Positions 37,175 through 49,335 of a DNA stretch of 64,000 nt are shown piece by piece. The position numbers were made by a program, and so were the translations under genes. The stretch comes from Humulus lupulus (taxonomy: Eukaryota; Streptophyta; Magnoliopsida; Rosales; Cannabaceae): positions 114,541,061 to 114,605,060 of the forward strand of contig NC_084801.1 in the NCBI RefSeq assembly GCF_963169125.1. Reading direction: 5' to 3'. Under the pieces are notes generated by a model, which saw only the letters and a list, made by a program, of their open reading frames with translations, was not told where the DNA came from and did not search any database. The first letter of the stretch is position 1, and the number at the start of each line of letters is the position of its first letter.

Positions 37175-40100
37175 TGTAACGTCCTAAACTCCAGGGACCG
37201 TTACGATGTGCCTTCTAAATAGTGCTAAACTCGCTAATCGAGTCATTTGGCCAAAATCGTGTAACTAAGTATGACTAGCGGTTTAGGGATTGAAAATTTT
37301 GGATAAGAAATAACATTTCATTAGAACATTTAATATATATATTGGGATCCCAAAATTATAATTTCAGAGTCTACTACAAGAAAATATTTACAACAGGCCG
37401 ATCTAAGCGACAAAACAGGGTTCAACCCTAGTTCCTCTTCAAACCTCGGCCGTGGTGGACGAGCAGCTGCATATGTACACATCATCACCTAAGCTCTCCG
37501 TCTCAAGGATGGTCCAGCTTTCCTTTGCCTTTACCTGCACCACATAGCACCTGTGAGCCGAAGCCCAGCAAGAAAACTTAATATGCTCATGAACAGTTAT
37601 AACATGTCATCAGATCATAAGGCACACGCCTAGCAGATATAGCCCTACTCAGCAGGCAAATCAGTTCACGTAACGTTGAGTATAACACATCAACCAATGA
37701 TCATAATAATCATCCAGGACTCTCGGTCCAAATATAGAAGAGTGACAATGGTACAGTCACTATGATGGGGACAGTTCCCTTTAGCCATGTGACGATAGGG
37801 TCACCAGGGCTTACAGATAAGTGATCATTTCACTAGCTTAGGCAGGATAGGTATCTGGTGAAATAGTCACCAGCACAAACCAATCAAGCAGACAAGTGAT
37901 CCTTTCACTAGCTTAGATAGGATAGGTGCATGATGATTAGTCACCAACATAACCTTCCTCATGACCATAGAGTCATAACCCTGGAACATCGTTCCCTATC
38001 CATGTGACAAGCAGTCACCTAGGCCCTAGGCCCTGGCTCTTAGTAACTAGTCTTAGACTAGGCAAGCACTTATAAGTTCATCGACCTTAGGGTCGGTCCA
38101 GCGTTAATGCTTTAGAGTCATTCAACGCTGATATCGATTAGATCTAATCTTCATTCGGCCCTGCGTTCAGGATGCTTATGCCGTTTTTGACTCTTAGGTC
38201 AGTATCCCTGACTAGTCAGTGCCATATACAAGTAAGAAATGCCACCAAACATATATCACATATCCAATATCTGAATACAAGGCATTCAGCATGCTTACTT
38301 AACAAATACCAGTACAATTAGGACCATGCATAAACACAGAGGCTCAAGCTCTGAACATTCTCATATTTAATAACCATAGCATGCCCTAATCACATGTTTC
38401 TCGTGCATCTCATGCATCATATTCAACCACTTGACATGCCTCAACAATAGTCATGCATGCCACATTTAATAATCCAACATGCATAAAAAATAATCATGCA
38501 TGTCCCATATACACAGGGTGCAGTTTTCTTACCTCTGGTTCGAGTGAGAATTAGAACAAGTACGACCCTTGAGAAAGATCGATCCTTAATCCTTTAGCAA
38601 TCACCTAGTCATAACCAAATACAATCTCCAATTAATGAAAATCATCAAAGATAGGGTCTCAACCTAAACCCCACTCTCGGGACCTCGAAACATGCCCACA
38701 CAGTGAGTAGATTCGATCCCGAGCCTTAAGGATTGAAAGCCCGAGCCAAAAACCCTTAAAAAACACCCAAAGCAGGGTTCTGAAGAAACAGGGTAGTGCT
38801 ACAGCGCCACCCTCCTAGCACCCCAGTGCTATACTCAGAACCAAACTACCCTAGCCTCCTCTACTGGTAGCGCTGTAGCGCCCTACACTGGGCGCTGTAG
38901 CGCTATCTTCAGCCAGGAAATTCCCAGAATTCTCTTCCTTCGATTCCACCATTTCTAACCCAATCCAAAAGCTTCCAAACATCAAATTAAGTCCCAAATG
39001 AACCCAAATACCACCTCCACATGTCCTAGGGACCACAAACCCAAGAACCCTAGCCAAAACTCCAACCAATTCCCAACTCTCCAACCCAAAAACCAGCTGG
39101 AGTTTAACTTAGAAAACAGAGCAAAAGCAAGAGTTCTAATGGCTAAAAACTCACCTCAATCTCAGCAACACACCCTCTTCAATGGTGGAGCATAACCCTA
39201 GCTTATCCCAGCTTGGTTCTTTGGCTTGATTCCTCAAAAATAGCTTGAAAATCCAAAGAGAAAATGGAGGGAAAAGACCATCGGGAGAGAAGGAAGGCAA
39301 CACTCTGTTTTCCTCTTCTTTCTACAACCTTAATGGCTTATATCAATCTCTAAGGGTGAAAATACCTAATTGCCCTTAGGTCTAAAATAAAACCTTAATA
39401 GCCACCAAGGGCAAAACTGTCTTTTCACACCTATTTCGTTAATCATAATTAACACTCTCCAATTCCCGCTATTCTCAATATTCTCACATACCAATAATCC
39501 ATATCCCATTTGTAACGACCCGAATTTGCTAATCGGGCTTAGGGCCTTGATTAGTGTGCCTGGGGGGCAATAAGTGATTTAATATGCTTATATGTGGATT
39601 TATGTGTATTTATGATAATGATGCATGTTTAGTTGAGTTAAATGTGCATGTGGGCCCCGTCTGGGTATTAGGGGCATAAATTGATAAATGTTATATATGT
39701 GATATGTCTGTGCAGCACGATCCGAGACAGTCCTGGGGAGCGATTAGCCAGAGAGTCACAACGGGGTTGAGATTCCGACTTGGGGCGAGTCAAGGGGTAA
39801 TTTGGGTACTAGGTGTGTTATGGGATTATCGGGACATGAAAATAAATATTTGGAGATATATTTGAGGATAGAATGTCTAGGAGGGAATATTGGGGAAATT
39901 TACCATTTTGCCCTCGGGGACGTTTTGGTACCCCGAGCCTTGAGGTAACCCTTTAGACTTAAGTCAAGTAAAACAAAAAGGAGGAATTACTTAGAAACTT
40001 TTGGGGAACCGACTTACACCTGTTTTCAGCTAAGGATAGCTTCTCACCATTCCTATCTCTCTCTCCTTCATTCTCTAAGAAATAACTCAAGGAAATTTTG

Positions 40101-42076
40101 GTGTAAGCTAGCTTAAGCAGGGATTTGGGCTGAGGAAACCTAGGAGCTTGAAGCTTGGGGATTGAGGATCAACTTCAGAGATAGAATTCAGCAAAGGTAA
40201 GCTTTAATTGTAGAGATTATGATTAGAATTGCTACTAGTTTGTTGGGATTTGCATGCTAGTTAAGTTTGACATATTCTTGAGTGTTTTGGTTGAGTTTTG
40301 AAGCAGGTTTTGATGTTGGAACTGGGCTAGAATATTGGGGTTAATTTTCTGGAACTGTTAGCTTGATTATAGGATGAATTGGTTTGAAGGAAATTCAGGA
40401 GAAAGGTGAAGAATTCTGGGTTTGGAGGTGAGGGTCGCGGCCCTAGGATGGGCACGCCGCGACCCGTGTGCGCGCGCGGCCGAGGTGTTCATGCGCGCCG
40501 CGGCCCGTGTGTGTTGCAGGGGTGTGCTAGCCCCTGTTTTGAGGCTAGCCGCGACTCTTGTGGGTGGGGCCGCGACTCTTAGTGCTAGTCTGCATTTTTA
40601 AGGGTGTTTAGGCTTGGGAATTCAATGGTTAAGGCTCGGAATGGATTTTATCACCCGGATTGATAGAATTCAAGGTCCCGGAGGTTAGGGTTATGGTTCA
40701 AAGTTATTTATTGGATTAGAACTTGATGGATGGATGTTATTATGTGTTGTGACTAGAGTTTCGGCGAGGCTCAAGTTAGAGGACTATGCTCGGGACATCG
40801 GTGCTCAGAGAGCTCGGGACTCAGGTAAGAAAACCCTTGTTCCCATAGAGCTTGTATGCAGGGCTGAGCCCAATGTGTTTAAATAGAATTGGTATGCATG
40901 GCTGAGCCCATTGTGTCTGAACTGTGGGGCGTAGCCCTTTAACTTATTATGTTAGAATTCTGTACTTGCTTGTTATGCTATGTATGCTATTATGTGAATG
41001 ATCGGCAAGAGCCGAGCACTGTGTAGGCCAAGAACGGCTGGGGCTGGGAACGGCGTTGGGCACGTTGAGTGCAAGGCCGAGTACGGCAAGGGGCCAGGAG
41101 CAGCGTTGAGCACGTGGAGTGCGAGTTGCCAGGGCGAGTCCCTAAAAGGATACCTGGGATATCCTCACAGCGTGGTCCGCGAACCCAGGGCTTGGTAAAC
41201 GCTTGGGACGGCTAGGCCGTCTGTGTTTAGCCCATTGGTGGCCTGTTTATATGCTTGATATATGTGTTGCATATGTTATCTGTTTGTGGGTTTTCTTGCT
41301 GGGCTTCGGCTCACAGATGCTCTGTGGTGCAGGTAAGGGTAAAGAGAAGATCAACCAACCATGAGTACAGCAGGCGTGAGGCAGCGTGTACATGTTTGGC
41401 CAGCCTGGCTACCACAGCCAGAGGATTTTGGGAGATGCTTGTAAATAAACCTAGATTTTGTCGTTTAGTCGACTTGGTCCAGTTTATATGTTATAAATAT
41501 TTCTAAGCTGTATTTTGGGATCCCAAGTGTAAAACTTTTATGATTTTCTATGGAAATTATTATTTCTAAAGTTTTTCCTCTATTTATAGCTTAATTACAC
41601 TGTTTGATCTAAAACCTCAATTAGCGAGTTGAAAGCACGTTTTTAAACTCACTTAGTAACGACTCTAAGGAAGTAGGGCGTTACACTATTACCCTTTAAT
41701 TCCCGGTAATGTTCTAATCATTAAACTCACCCCGAGACTCATCCCGAGCCTCGAACTTAAACATGTTATGACTAGACCGAACACTTGCATTTCATGATCG
41801 TCTCATGCCGAAAGGCTCGAACAAATCCACATATAATGTGGTACCAATCATAACTCACTGACATGCACGAAAATACACAATTATGCCCTCAATGGACCAA
41901 ATTACCAAAATGCCCTTATAATTATAAATACACCCATATACAGCATTTATCATCATATTATAATATAATTCACATAAACATGCATATGATCATTAAATAG
42001 CATCTTAATTCAATTATGGCCCTCCCGGCCTCCTAATCAAGGTCTTAACCCTTATTAGGAAATTCGAGGCATTACA
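37175..42076 (-). repeat. Remnant H 5' LTR (contains solo LTR I)
   Basis: It starts TGTAACGTCC and ends GGCATTACA; own length is about 2.7 kb. It has TGGGATCCCA at 37343-37352, the conserved block at 37527-37577, TGACTATGATG-type degenerate repeats (37730-38000) and an AGCGCT palindrome module (38790-38915). The 38-kb part resembles LTR L more than the LTRs of D or E. Confidence 0.75.
39511..41685 (+). mobile_element. Solo LTR I (same family as remnant G), plus strand
   Basis: It starts TGTAACGACCC and ends AGGGCGTTACA, with flanks CCATT (39506-39510) and CTATT (41686-41690), a 5-bp duplication with one C/T change. Length is 2175 bp. It is opposite in orientation to its neighbours. Marks in order: pyrimidine-rich start region (40035-40075), GC-rich module (40425-40590), splice-donor-like CTCAGGTAAGAAAACCC (about 40821-40837), conserved block (41291-41340) and TGGGATCCCA (41516-41525). 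It gives the cleanest view of an undisturbed LTR of this group. Confidence 0.85.
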
Positions 42077-42775
42077 ATAACTCAGATAATTAAGTGCTAG
42101 AATCCTTACCTCAATTTGATAACTTGGCCCTGAGCTAATCCTCAATCACAGCCAACTTCAATTCCAAGCTTCATCTTCAAAGTTCCCCCTTGGTATGGTT
42201 TAGAGAAAGAGAGAGAAAATAGGATGCTTAGGTCGGTTTCCCTTAGTTTCTGAACACTTCTTTTGTTTGTTTTATATAACTTAAGTCTCTAAGGTTATCT
42301 CAAAGGCTCGGGGAACCAAAAACTTCCCCGATGGAAAAATGGTAAATTTCCCCAATATTCCCTCCTAAACATTCTAACTTCAAATATATCTCCAAACATT
42401 TATTTTCATAACCCGATAACCCCATAAAACGTCTAACACCCGAAATACCACTCGACTCGCCCCGAGTCGAGTATTCGACCCCGTTGTGACTTTCTAGCTA
42501 ACCTCTCCCTAGGACTGTCTAAGATCGTGCAACACAGATATATCACAAATATATCACAATAATTACAATTTTTACATTTATGCCCTCAACGGGCTAAAAT
42601 TACAAACATGCCCTTAATAACCAAACGGGGCCCACATGCATATTTAATTCACCTAAACATGCATCTCTAATCACATTCTCATCAAAATTAACATATTATA
42701 ACAATAAATCACTTATTTCCCTCTAGGCACGCTAATCAAGGCCCTAAGCCTTATTAGCAAATTTGGGACGCTACA

Positions 42776-44584
42776 TCGGCAGTCCTGGTAAATCCTCAAG
42801 AAACACATCCAAGAACTCGCGTATCAATCTGGTCTCTCTCGGCCCTGCTGGCATAACTCTAGTGGTATCCACCACACTAGCTAGAAAACCTATATAACCT
42901 CCCTGCAATAGGTCCCTAGCCCTCAATCTTGATATCATGGGTATGCGAGGTCCATGCACAGCACCCATGAAAACAAAGGGATCTTCTCCCTCAGGCTCGA
43001 AAGTCACCATCTTCTTCCTGTAGTCTATAGTAGCCCCATATCTGACCAGCCAATCCATCAACAATATCATATCAAAATCATCCATACCTAACTTGATCAA
43101 ATCTATTGATAGTTCCCTACTATCTACCATCACTGGCAATGCTCTAATCCACCTCCTAGAAACTACCAGTTCCCCTGTAGGCAGTATAGTCCCCAACCCC
43201 GCAGTATAATACTCACTAGGTCTACACAATCTATCAATCACTTTACTATAAACAAACGAATGTGTAGCACCAGAGTCAATCAATATAGTATAAGAGGAGC
43301 CAGCACTAGAAAGTTGACATGTCACTACAGAAGGACTAGCCTCGGCCTCCGCCTGCATCAAGGTGAACACTCGAGCTGGAGTCAAGCTGTCCACCTTCCC
43401 TGGTTCCTCCTTCTTCGTTGTTGGGCAGTCTTTCTTGAGGTGTCCCACCACCCTGCACAGATAACAAGTCTTTGCCTAACATTCGCCCAGATGGCGCTTC
43501 ATGCACCTCGTGCATTCATGGTAACTCCTCCAAGTCTCCGCCTCCCTGGCGGCTACCCTGAGCACCCCGACCCCTCCTATCAGGACCACCAGTTGTCGAA
43601 GTGTCAGGGGTCTTTCTCTTCAGATCACTGGGGCCTCCACCCCTACCAAAACCTGTGGATGGAGGCACTGCCCTGCGAACATCCCGTCTCACAGCATTCT
43701 CCCTCCAGATCTTTTTTTCTGCCTCCTCAGCAGTAAGAGCCTTCTCAATTGCATGGGCATAAGTCATCTTCCCAGGTACCGAGGTAATCCTCACATCCCA
43801 GGCTATCATAGCATTGAGCCCTCGAATAAACCAGTCATGTCTGGCCGCATCTGTAGGCACCAAGTCTGATGCAAACTTTGCCAACCTATCAAACTTTAGG
43901 GCATATTTTATAACTGTCATGCTGTCCTGAACCTGCCCTGTAGGCATCTGTAGGCACCAAGTCTGATGCAAACTTTGCCAACCTATCAAACTTTAGGGCA
44001 TATTTTATAACTGTCATGCTGTCCTGAACCATCCCTGTGAATTCATTTACCTTTGGGGCCCTGATGGCAACATTGTAATACTTCTGGTTAAACAGATCTC
44101 CGAACCCATCCCAACTCAACGTAGAAATATCCCTGGTCTGTGATGCCACCTCCCACCAAATACGGGCATCCTCTCTAAGCATATAGGTGGAACAGGCCAC
44201 CCTGTCATTACCTTCCACCCTCATGAAATCCAGGATAGAAGTGATCATACTCATCCACTGTTCAGCCTTCAGTGGATCTAGCCCCCCCTCAAAGGTTGGA
44301 GGATGTTGTCTCCTGAACCGCTCATATAGTGGCTCCCACCTACTCCCAACCTCAGGTGTTTGTACTACTGGTGCCACAATAGGTGGCATAATAGGTGCAG
44401 CACTCCTTGAAGGATCCTGCTGTCTCAAGAGGTGAATCTACTCTTCTTGATTCTGTAACTGAGCTTGCATATCTGCAAGTATCTGCTGCCAGTTCTCAGG
44501 GACTGGTGGAGGGTTCTGGCCCTGATCATCATCTCTAGCGTTAGACCCTGTGTCAGCTAGTCGTATAGATCGCCTTGGATGCAT
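42776..44584 (-). pseudogene. Element D gag, zinc knuckle and protease
   Basis: The start ATG is at 44584-44582 (MHPRRSIRLADTG). A TAG near 44437 follows the Gln-rich part (QNQEE). Then come RQQDPSRSAAPIMPPI, WEPLYERFRRQHPPTFEG, KAEQWMSMITSILDFMRVEG and DARIWWEVASQTRD. A 97-bp tandem duplication (about 43847-44030) shifts the frame. After it, FIRGLNAMIAWDVRI, a zinc-knuckle remnant (GHLKKDCP), the protease LIDSGATHSFV and MILLMDWLVRYG (usual MILGMDWL) follow. The frame reaches DLPGLP at the G insertion point and continues at 33178 in the other half. Confidence 0.78.
43847..44030. repeat. 97-bp tandem duplication inside D gag
   Basis: The segment GCATCTGTAGGCACCAAG through GTCATGCTGTCCTGAACC occurs at about 43847-43933 and again at 43944-44030 with no difference visible over 87 bases. 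The 97-bp period is not a multiple of three, so it shifts the gag frame. Confidence 0.9.
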
Positions 44585-44662
44585 AGCTATCCAAGTTTAT
44601 CTGCAATCAACGACTCGGTGGTCAGGCAATGATGACAGGTTAACAATCTTTTCATAGTCCAT
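44585..44662 (-). other. Element D leader, part next to gag
   Basis: Noncoding sequence between the gag ATG and the insertion point of solo LTR K. It resembles the E leader at 24852-24930 and resumes at 49336. Confidence 0.65.
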
Positions 44663-47600
44663 TGTAACGCACTGGATAGCCAAGACTGCTACACTGTGTA
44701 TTTATAAAAGTGGAAGACTTGCTAATCAAGTCATTTAGTTAGAAACGTGTTACTAGAACTACAATTGAACTAGGGTTAAAATATTTTGGTCACAAAAGTT
44801 GCATTTCATATAATTAACATTTTAGTACATGGGATCCCAAAAGAAATAGCGTTTAAAAAATAGTTTACAAAATTTCAGATTATAGGTACAGCTACTAGCC
44901 ACTCTAAGGGAAAAACAGACATTTAGGCTTTCCCGTCCTATACCACTCCTCGGTCGTGGTGAGCGATCAGCTGACTATGTACATTCAACCTCAAAGCTCT
45001 CCCACTCAGGATTGGTCCACTTTACCCTTGCCTTTACCTGCACCATGTAGCACCCGTGAGCCAAGGCCCAACAAGAAAACACAATAACAAAGCATAATCA
45101 TCAATCAAACAATCAGATAATTCATACAGTGTAACCATACACTCAACAGTCCAAGACATCCATATAATCAGGCATTCAGCATACCAAGCTTGTCAATTAT
45201 CATTAACAACCAATTCACATATAACAATCTGAGTCAACACCCTTAGGTCGCACCCCCTATTTATCCCACTGACTCTGACCCGCTTAAACCGAGCTTAGTG
45301 AATATCAAGCTGCCCTCAGCTACCAGTGGCCGAGCCGCGCCCTGTGCGCAAATATTGATTACGGCACTCTTAGGCCGTTTATCACATGTCCCATGGAATA
45401 GTACCATCTATGACATCATACAGATATAGGGAGCTCTTAGTCCCAATACAATTACATAACCGGGTGCAGTTTTCTTACCTTTGAATTCTGATAGCTTTGA
45501 TCAATGGTGACACCCCTCAAGCACGATCCTTTCCGAGCCCTAGCGTACACCTAGTCACGGTCACAAGTTAGAACCATTACCAAACTTCAATCCCAAAACC
45601 TAACCTCGGAACCAATCCCGAGCCCTTGGGAAGCCCTAATTCCACCAAACGGGGTGGTGGAATCAAACCCCGAGCCCCCAGGAAAAAAACCCTAAGAAAT
45701 TGTAATGCCCTGGTTACCCCAGAACAGTTACGGTGAACGTTGAACCGGAAATTTGACTCGCTACCCGAGTCCTTTGGTTAAAAACGTGATCTAAGTGTTA
45801 TTATCAGGTTAAGGTGAAAAATCAGTAAAAAGGAAAGGGTATATTTCATTAAGTAAACAAACTGCTCATGAGCCTTTCAAAATGTTTACAAGTAGTTCGT
45901 AATACAAAAGAGTCGCTACAGTTCCAAATTTACAAACTCCGCCGGCCTAAGCGGCAAAAATAGGGTAAACCCCTAGTCCCTCTGAGAACTCCTTGACCGT
46001 GGCGGTCAAGCGGCCCTGTATGTACACAACTTCGCCCAAGCTCTCCACTCAGGGTTGGTTAAGCTTTTCCTTCCCTTTACCTGCACCACGTAGCACCCAT
46101 GAGCCAAGGCCCATCAAGAAAACACAATAAAACATGATATAATATCAACAGCGATCATAATAACCATTCAGGACTATCAGTCCGGTAAATAGGTGACAAT
46201 AACCAGAAGTCACAACAACAAGCATCGCTACCTCTAGCCATGTGACTTTAGGGTCACCAGGGCTTAACGGTTAAGTGATTCTTTTATATGTTTGATCAGG
46301 ACAGGTGCATGGTGATTAGTCACCAACATAACCTTCCTCACGACTCTAGAGTCGAAGCTATGGACAACGTCCCTTAGCCACGTGACTAACGGTCACCGGG
46401 GTCGTATACCTTGGCTATAGACATCTGGTCGTAGACCAGGCAAGCGCTTATAAGTTCTTCGACCTTAGGGTCGGTCCCACATTAATGCCATAGAGCCACT
46501 CAATGCGTGATCATCGACTTTAGAGTCGGCCCCTGACTAGTCAGTGTCTTAAACAGGTAATCAGCATTCATTAGCATTTAATATGCAATCCATGTTCACA
46601 TATATCAACCAACATGCCTCAACATCAAACCATGCATGTCACATACATGTACAGGGTGCAATTGTATCCATACACTGTTTTCTTACCTCAAGTTCGAGCA
46701 AGAAGTATGATAAAAACGACCCTTGAGAACGATCGATCTTTTAGTTCCTTAGCGGTTACCTAATCACAACCAATTATAACCTCCATTAATGAGAAACCAC
46801 AATAATAGGGTCTTAACCTAAGCACCACCCTCGAGACCTCGAAACATGCCCACACGGTGAGTAGATTCGATCCCGGGCCTTAAGGATTGAAACCCCAAGT
46901 CAAAAACCCTTAAAAACACTCAAAACGGGGTTTGGAAGGAACAGGGTAGCGCTACAGCGCTCAACCCCTAGCGCCACAGCGCTCTACTCAAAACCTCCCA
47001 AGCACCAGAAAGCCTCCTGAGGAGCGCTATAGCGCCCTAGGGTGGGCGCTGTAGCGCTACCTCCAGGCCCAAACTCCCCTGAACCGACCTTCTTCAACTC
47101 CTTCGATTCTAACTCGATTTCCAAGCTTCCAAATCCTATTCTTGATGCGAAATGAACCCAAAAACCATCCTAACACACCCCAAACATCACAAGCATGGGA
47201 ACCCTAGCCAAAACTCCTCACAAAACCATGACTTCACCCTAAACATCTCAGCTGCAAAACAAAACCAAAACAGGGCAAACCAGAGAAAACCATGGTTAGA
47301 AACTTACCCAAAGCTTGGCTTATGATGGTCTTCAATGGTGGAACACACTCCCAAACTCCCAAGGCTTGCTTCCTAAGCTTGAATCCTCAAAATTGGTTCA
47401 AAAACCACAAAGAACAGTGAGGAGAAGAAGGTACGGGAGAACTCCTTGCATACTATGTTTTTTTCCACTATTTTCTTCAGCCATCAATTGTTATATCTAT
47501 CCTAGGGGTGAAATGTCCATTTTACCCCTAGGTCAATTAATTCTTTCTAAAGGCTCCCAAGGGCATATTTGGTACTTTCCTCCTAACTAGTTAATCATAA

Positions 47601-49335
47601 TTAACGCTCTCCAATTCCCGATATTCCCAATAATCATAAACACCAATAATTCACATCCCGTTACCCTTTATCTCTCGGTAACGCTCTAACCATCAAAATC
47701 ACCCCGAGACTCAACCCAAGTCCCGACACTTAAACCTGTTGTGACTAAACCGCTAATCAATATTCTACGATCGTCTCATGTCGAATAGCTCGAACAAACC
47801 CACATCATAATGTGGTCTCAACATATATCATCGACATGCATACAATTAACATTATATTATAATATAATTCTCATAAACACGCATAAACACATTAAATGGC
47901 ATAATTAAACAATTATGGCCCTCCCGGCCTACAAATCCAGCCGTTAAACCACATTAGGGAATCCGGGGCATTACAGAAATAACTCAAAAACCCCCTTCTG
48001 GACAAAGGGTAGCGCTACAACACTACAAAGAGGGCGCTATAGCGCTACAAACAAAGCCAGCAGGCACCCAGACACCCAAGCCTAGTGCTGTAGCGCCCTA
48101 AGGCTAGCGCTACAGTACTAGTCACAGCACAGCCAAGACTCAGGTTTTCCCCTTCGAACTTCCTCCAGCCAAAACTCTCCAAAACTCCTCCAAACTTCAA
48201 CCATACACCAAAACAAGCCTACCAGCATCTATATCTCACCCCATATGACCCAACCATACAAAACTCAACCACATGCATCATCAAACCAAGAACACCAAAA
48301 ACTCAACAGAACACCAAAAACTTTAGAATTCAAGTGACCAAGTCCAAAGTTTCTTACCTTAAATGGAGAAATTCGACCTTAGACTATCCTCCACACTTCC
48401 TTACCTTTCCCTCCTCAAAACCTCAGCCTTAATTCCCTAGAATTCCCATCATAACTCAACTCAGAAATCCATTTCAACTTCAAAAATCAGAAACTGAAAA
48501 ACAACCTTAAAACCTTACCTCAAATGGATGAATAACTTTTGCTAATTCCTCAAGCCAAATCAAGGACCCTAGTGTTGAGCCTTAGCCTAAGCCTTCTCTG
48601 AATTTTAGCTCCAAATTCCTTCAAGAAATGGGGAAGAAGACCTAAACCGATAGAGAGAAAGGGGACTTCTGTTTTTCCTTCTTTCCTTTTCTTTTCCTTT
48701 TGTCTCTTTCCTTCCTTCAAACTTCTAAAGTTTTATACACATTCCACTAAAGCAATAAAGCCAAAAAAACAATACTTATCTCTGGTTTAAACAAAATGAC
48801 CAATTTTCCCTCCCATAAATGCTAAGCCTTTAAATCAATCTAGGGGCATTTTGGTCATTTGCTCCCAATTCCCGCTAATTCCTCGAGCGTCTCTAATATT
48901 TACCGCTTACATCCCGACACCTAACTAGTCACCAATTATATTCCTCAATATCAAATAATCTCCAGTATACTTCTCAAATTCCCAGAAATACCTCGCCCCA
49001 AGCCGGGTATAAATCCCCACCGTGACTTTTTCGCTAGACTGCTCACTAGGATCGCCTCGAGTCATAAGTTACAAATACATCCACATAATAATGTGGTCTC
49101 AACAATTTATCACAAATATTTACATTTATGCCCTCAACGGGCCAAAATTACGAACATGCCCTTATAACCTAATCAGGGCCTACATGCATACTAATACACA
49201 TAGTCATGCATCACATATATCCAAATAATCATATAAACATGCTTTTAATCATTTAAATCACATATAATCCAGTTATGCCCTCCCGGCACACTAATCAAGG
49301 CCCTATAGCCTTATTAGTAAATTTGGGTCGTTACA
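44663..49335 (-). mobile_element. Solo LTR K (E-like), contains solo LTR L
   Basis: It starts TGTAACGCACTGG and ends GTCGTTACA, with TCCAT (44658-44662) and TCCAC (49336-49340), a 5-bp duplication with one difference. Own sequence is 44663-45700 plus 47981-49335, about 2.4 kb. The first kilobase is clearly E-like (TGGGATCCCA 44830-44839; block 45030-45080). However, its GC-rich module (47997-48120) is of the AGCGCT type found in B, H and L rather than the TCGCGA type of E. It is therefore a mosaic LTR. There are no coding parts. Confidence 0.82.
45701..47975 (-). mobile_element. Solo LTR L (B family) inside K
   Basis: It starts TGTAATGCCC and ends GGGGCATTACA, with a perfect GAAAT duplication (45696-45700 and 47976-47980). 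Length is 2275 bp. It is close to the LTRs of B throughout: conserved block at about 46074-46123 and AGCGCT module at 46945-47062. No internal region. Confidence 0.88.

Larger units (their letters stand above)
34387..42076 (-). mobile_element. Remnant H: old Tekay-type element, left half lost
   Basis: It lies within the 5' LTR of G. The minus-strand sequence runs from a degenerate pol linker (34387) through protease (about 35200-35640) and gag (35659-36715) to a leader, a primer-binding site and a 5' LTR (37175-39510 plus 41691-42076, ending GGCATTACA). There is no 3' LTR; a deletion joins pol to the G LTR near 34386. Divergence is far higher than in B or E, with frameshifts every few dozen bases, so this is an older layer or a faster decaying copy. 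The right flank begins ATAAC; the left copy is lost. Confidence 0.7.
33179..42775 (-). mobile_element. Remnant G: deleted Tekay-type element inside D pol
   Basis: The left piece is only the first 90 bp of a 3' LTR (33179-33268, TGTAACGCCCTACTTCC). It is fused directly to gag start sequence, so most of the LTR and all of pol are gone. Next come a leader, a primer-binding site (33775-33786) and a 5' LTR in two parts (33790-34386 and 42077-42775) ending GGGACGCTACA. Solo LTR I is of the same family and shows that about 900 bp of this LTR is missing in the middle, lost with the left part of remnant H. No convincing target duplication is seen (GTGGA against TCGGC), but D pol reads on at both sides. 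Confidence 0.72.

Noticed and set aside
33174..42780. Target duplication for remnant G
   Set aside because: GTGGA and TCGGC share too little. Only continuity of D pol supports the boundary.
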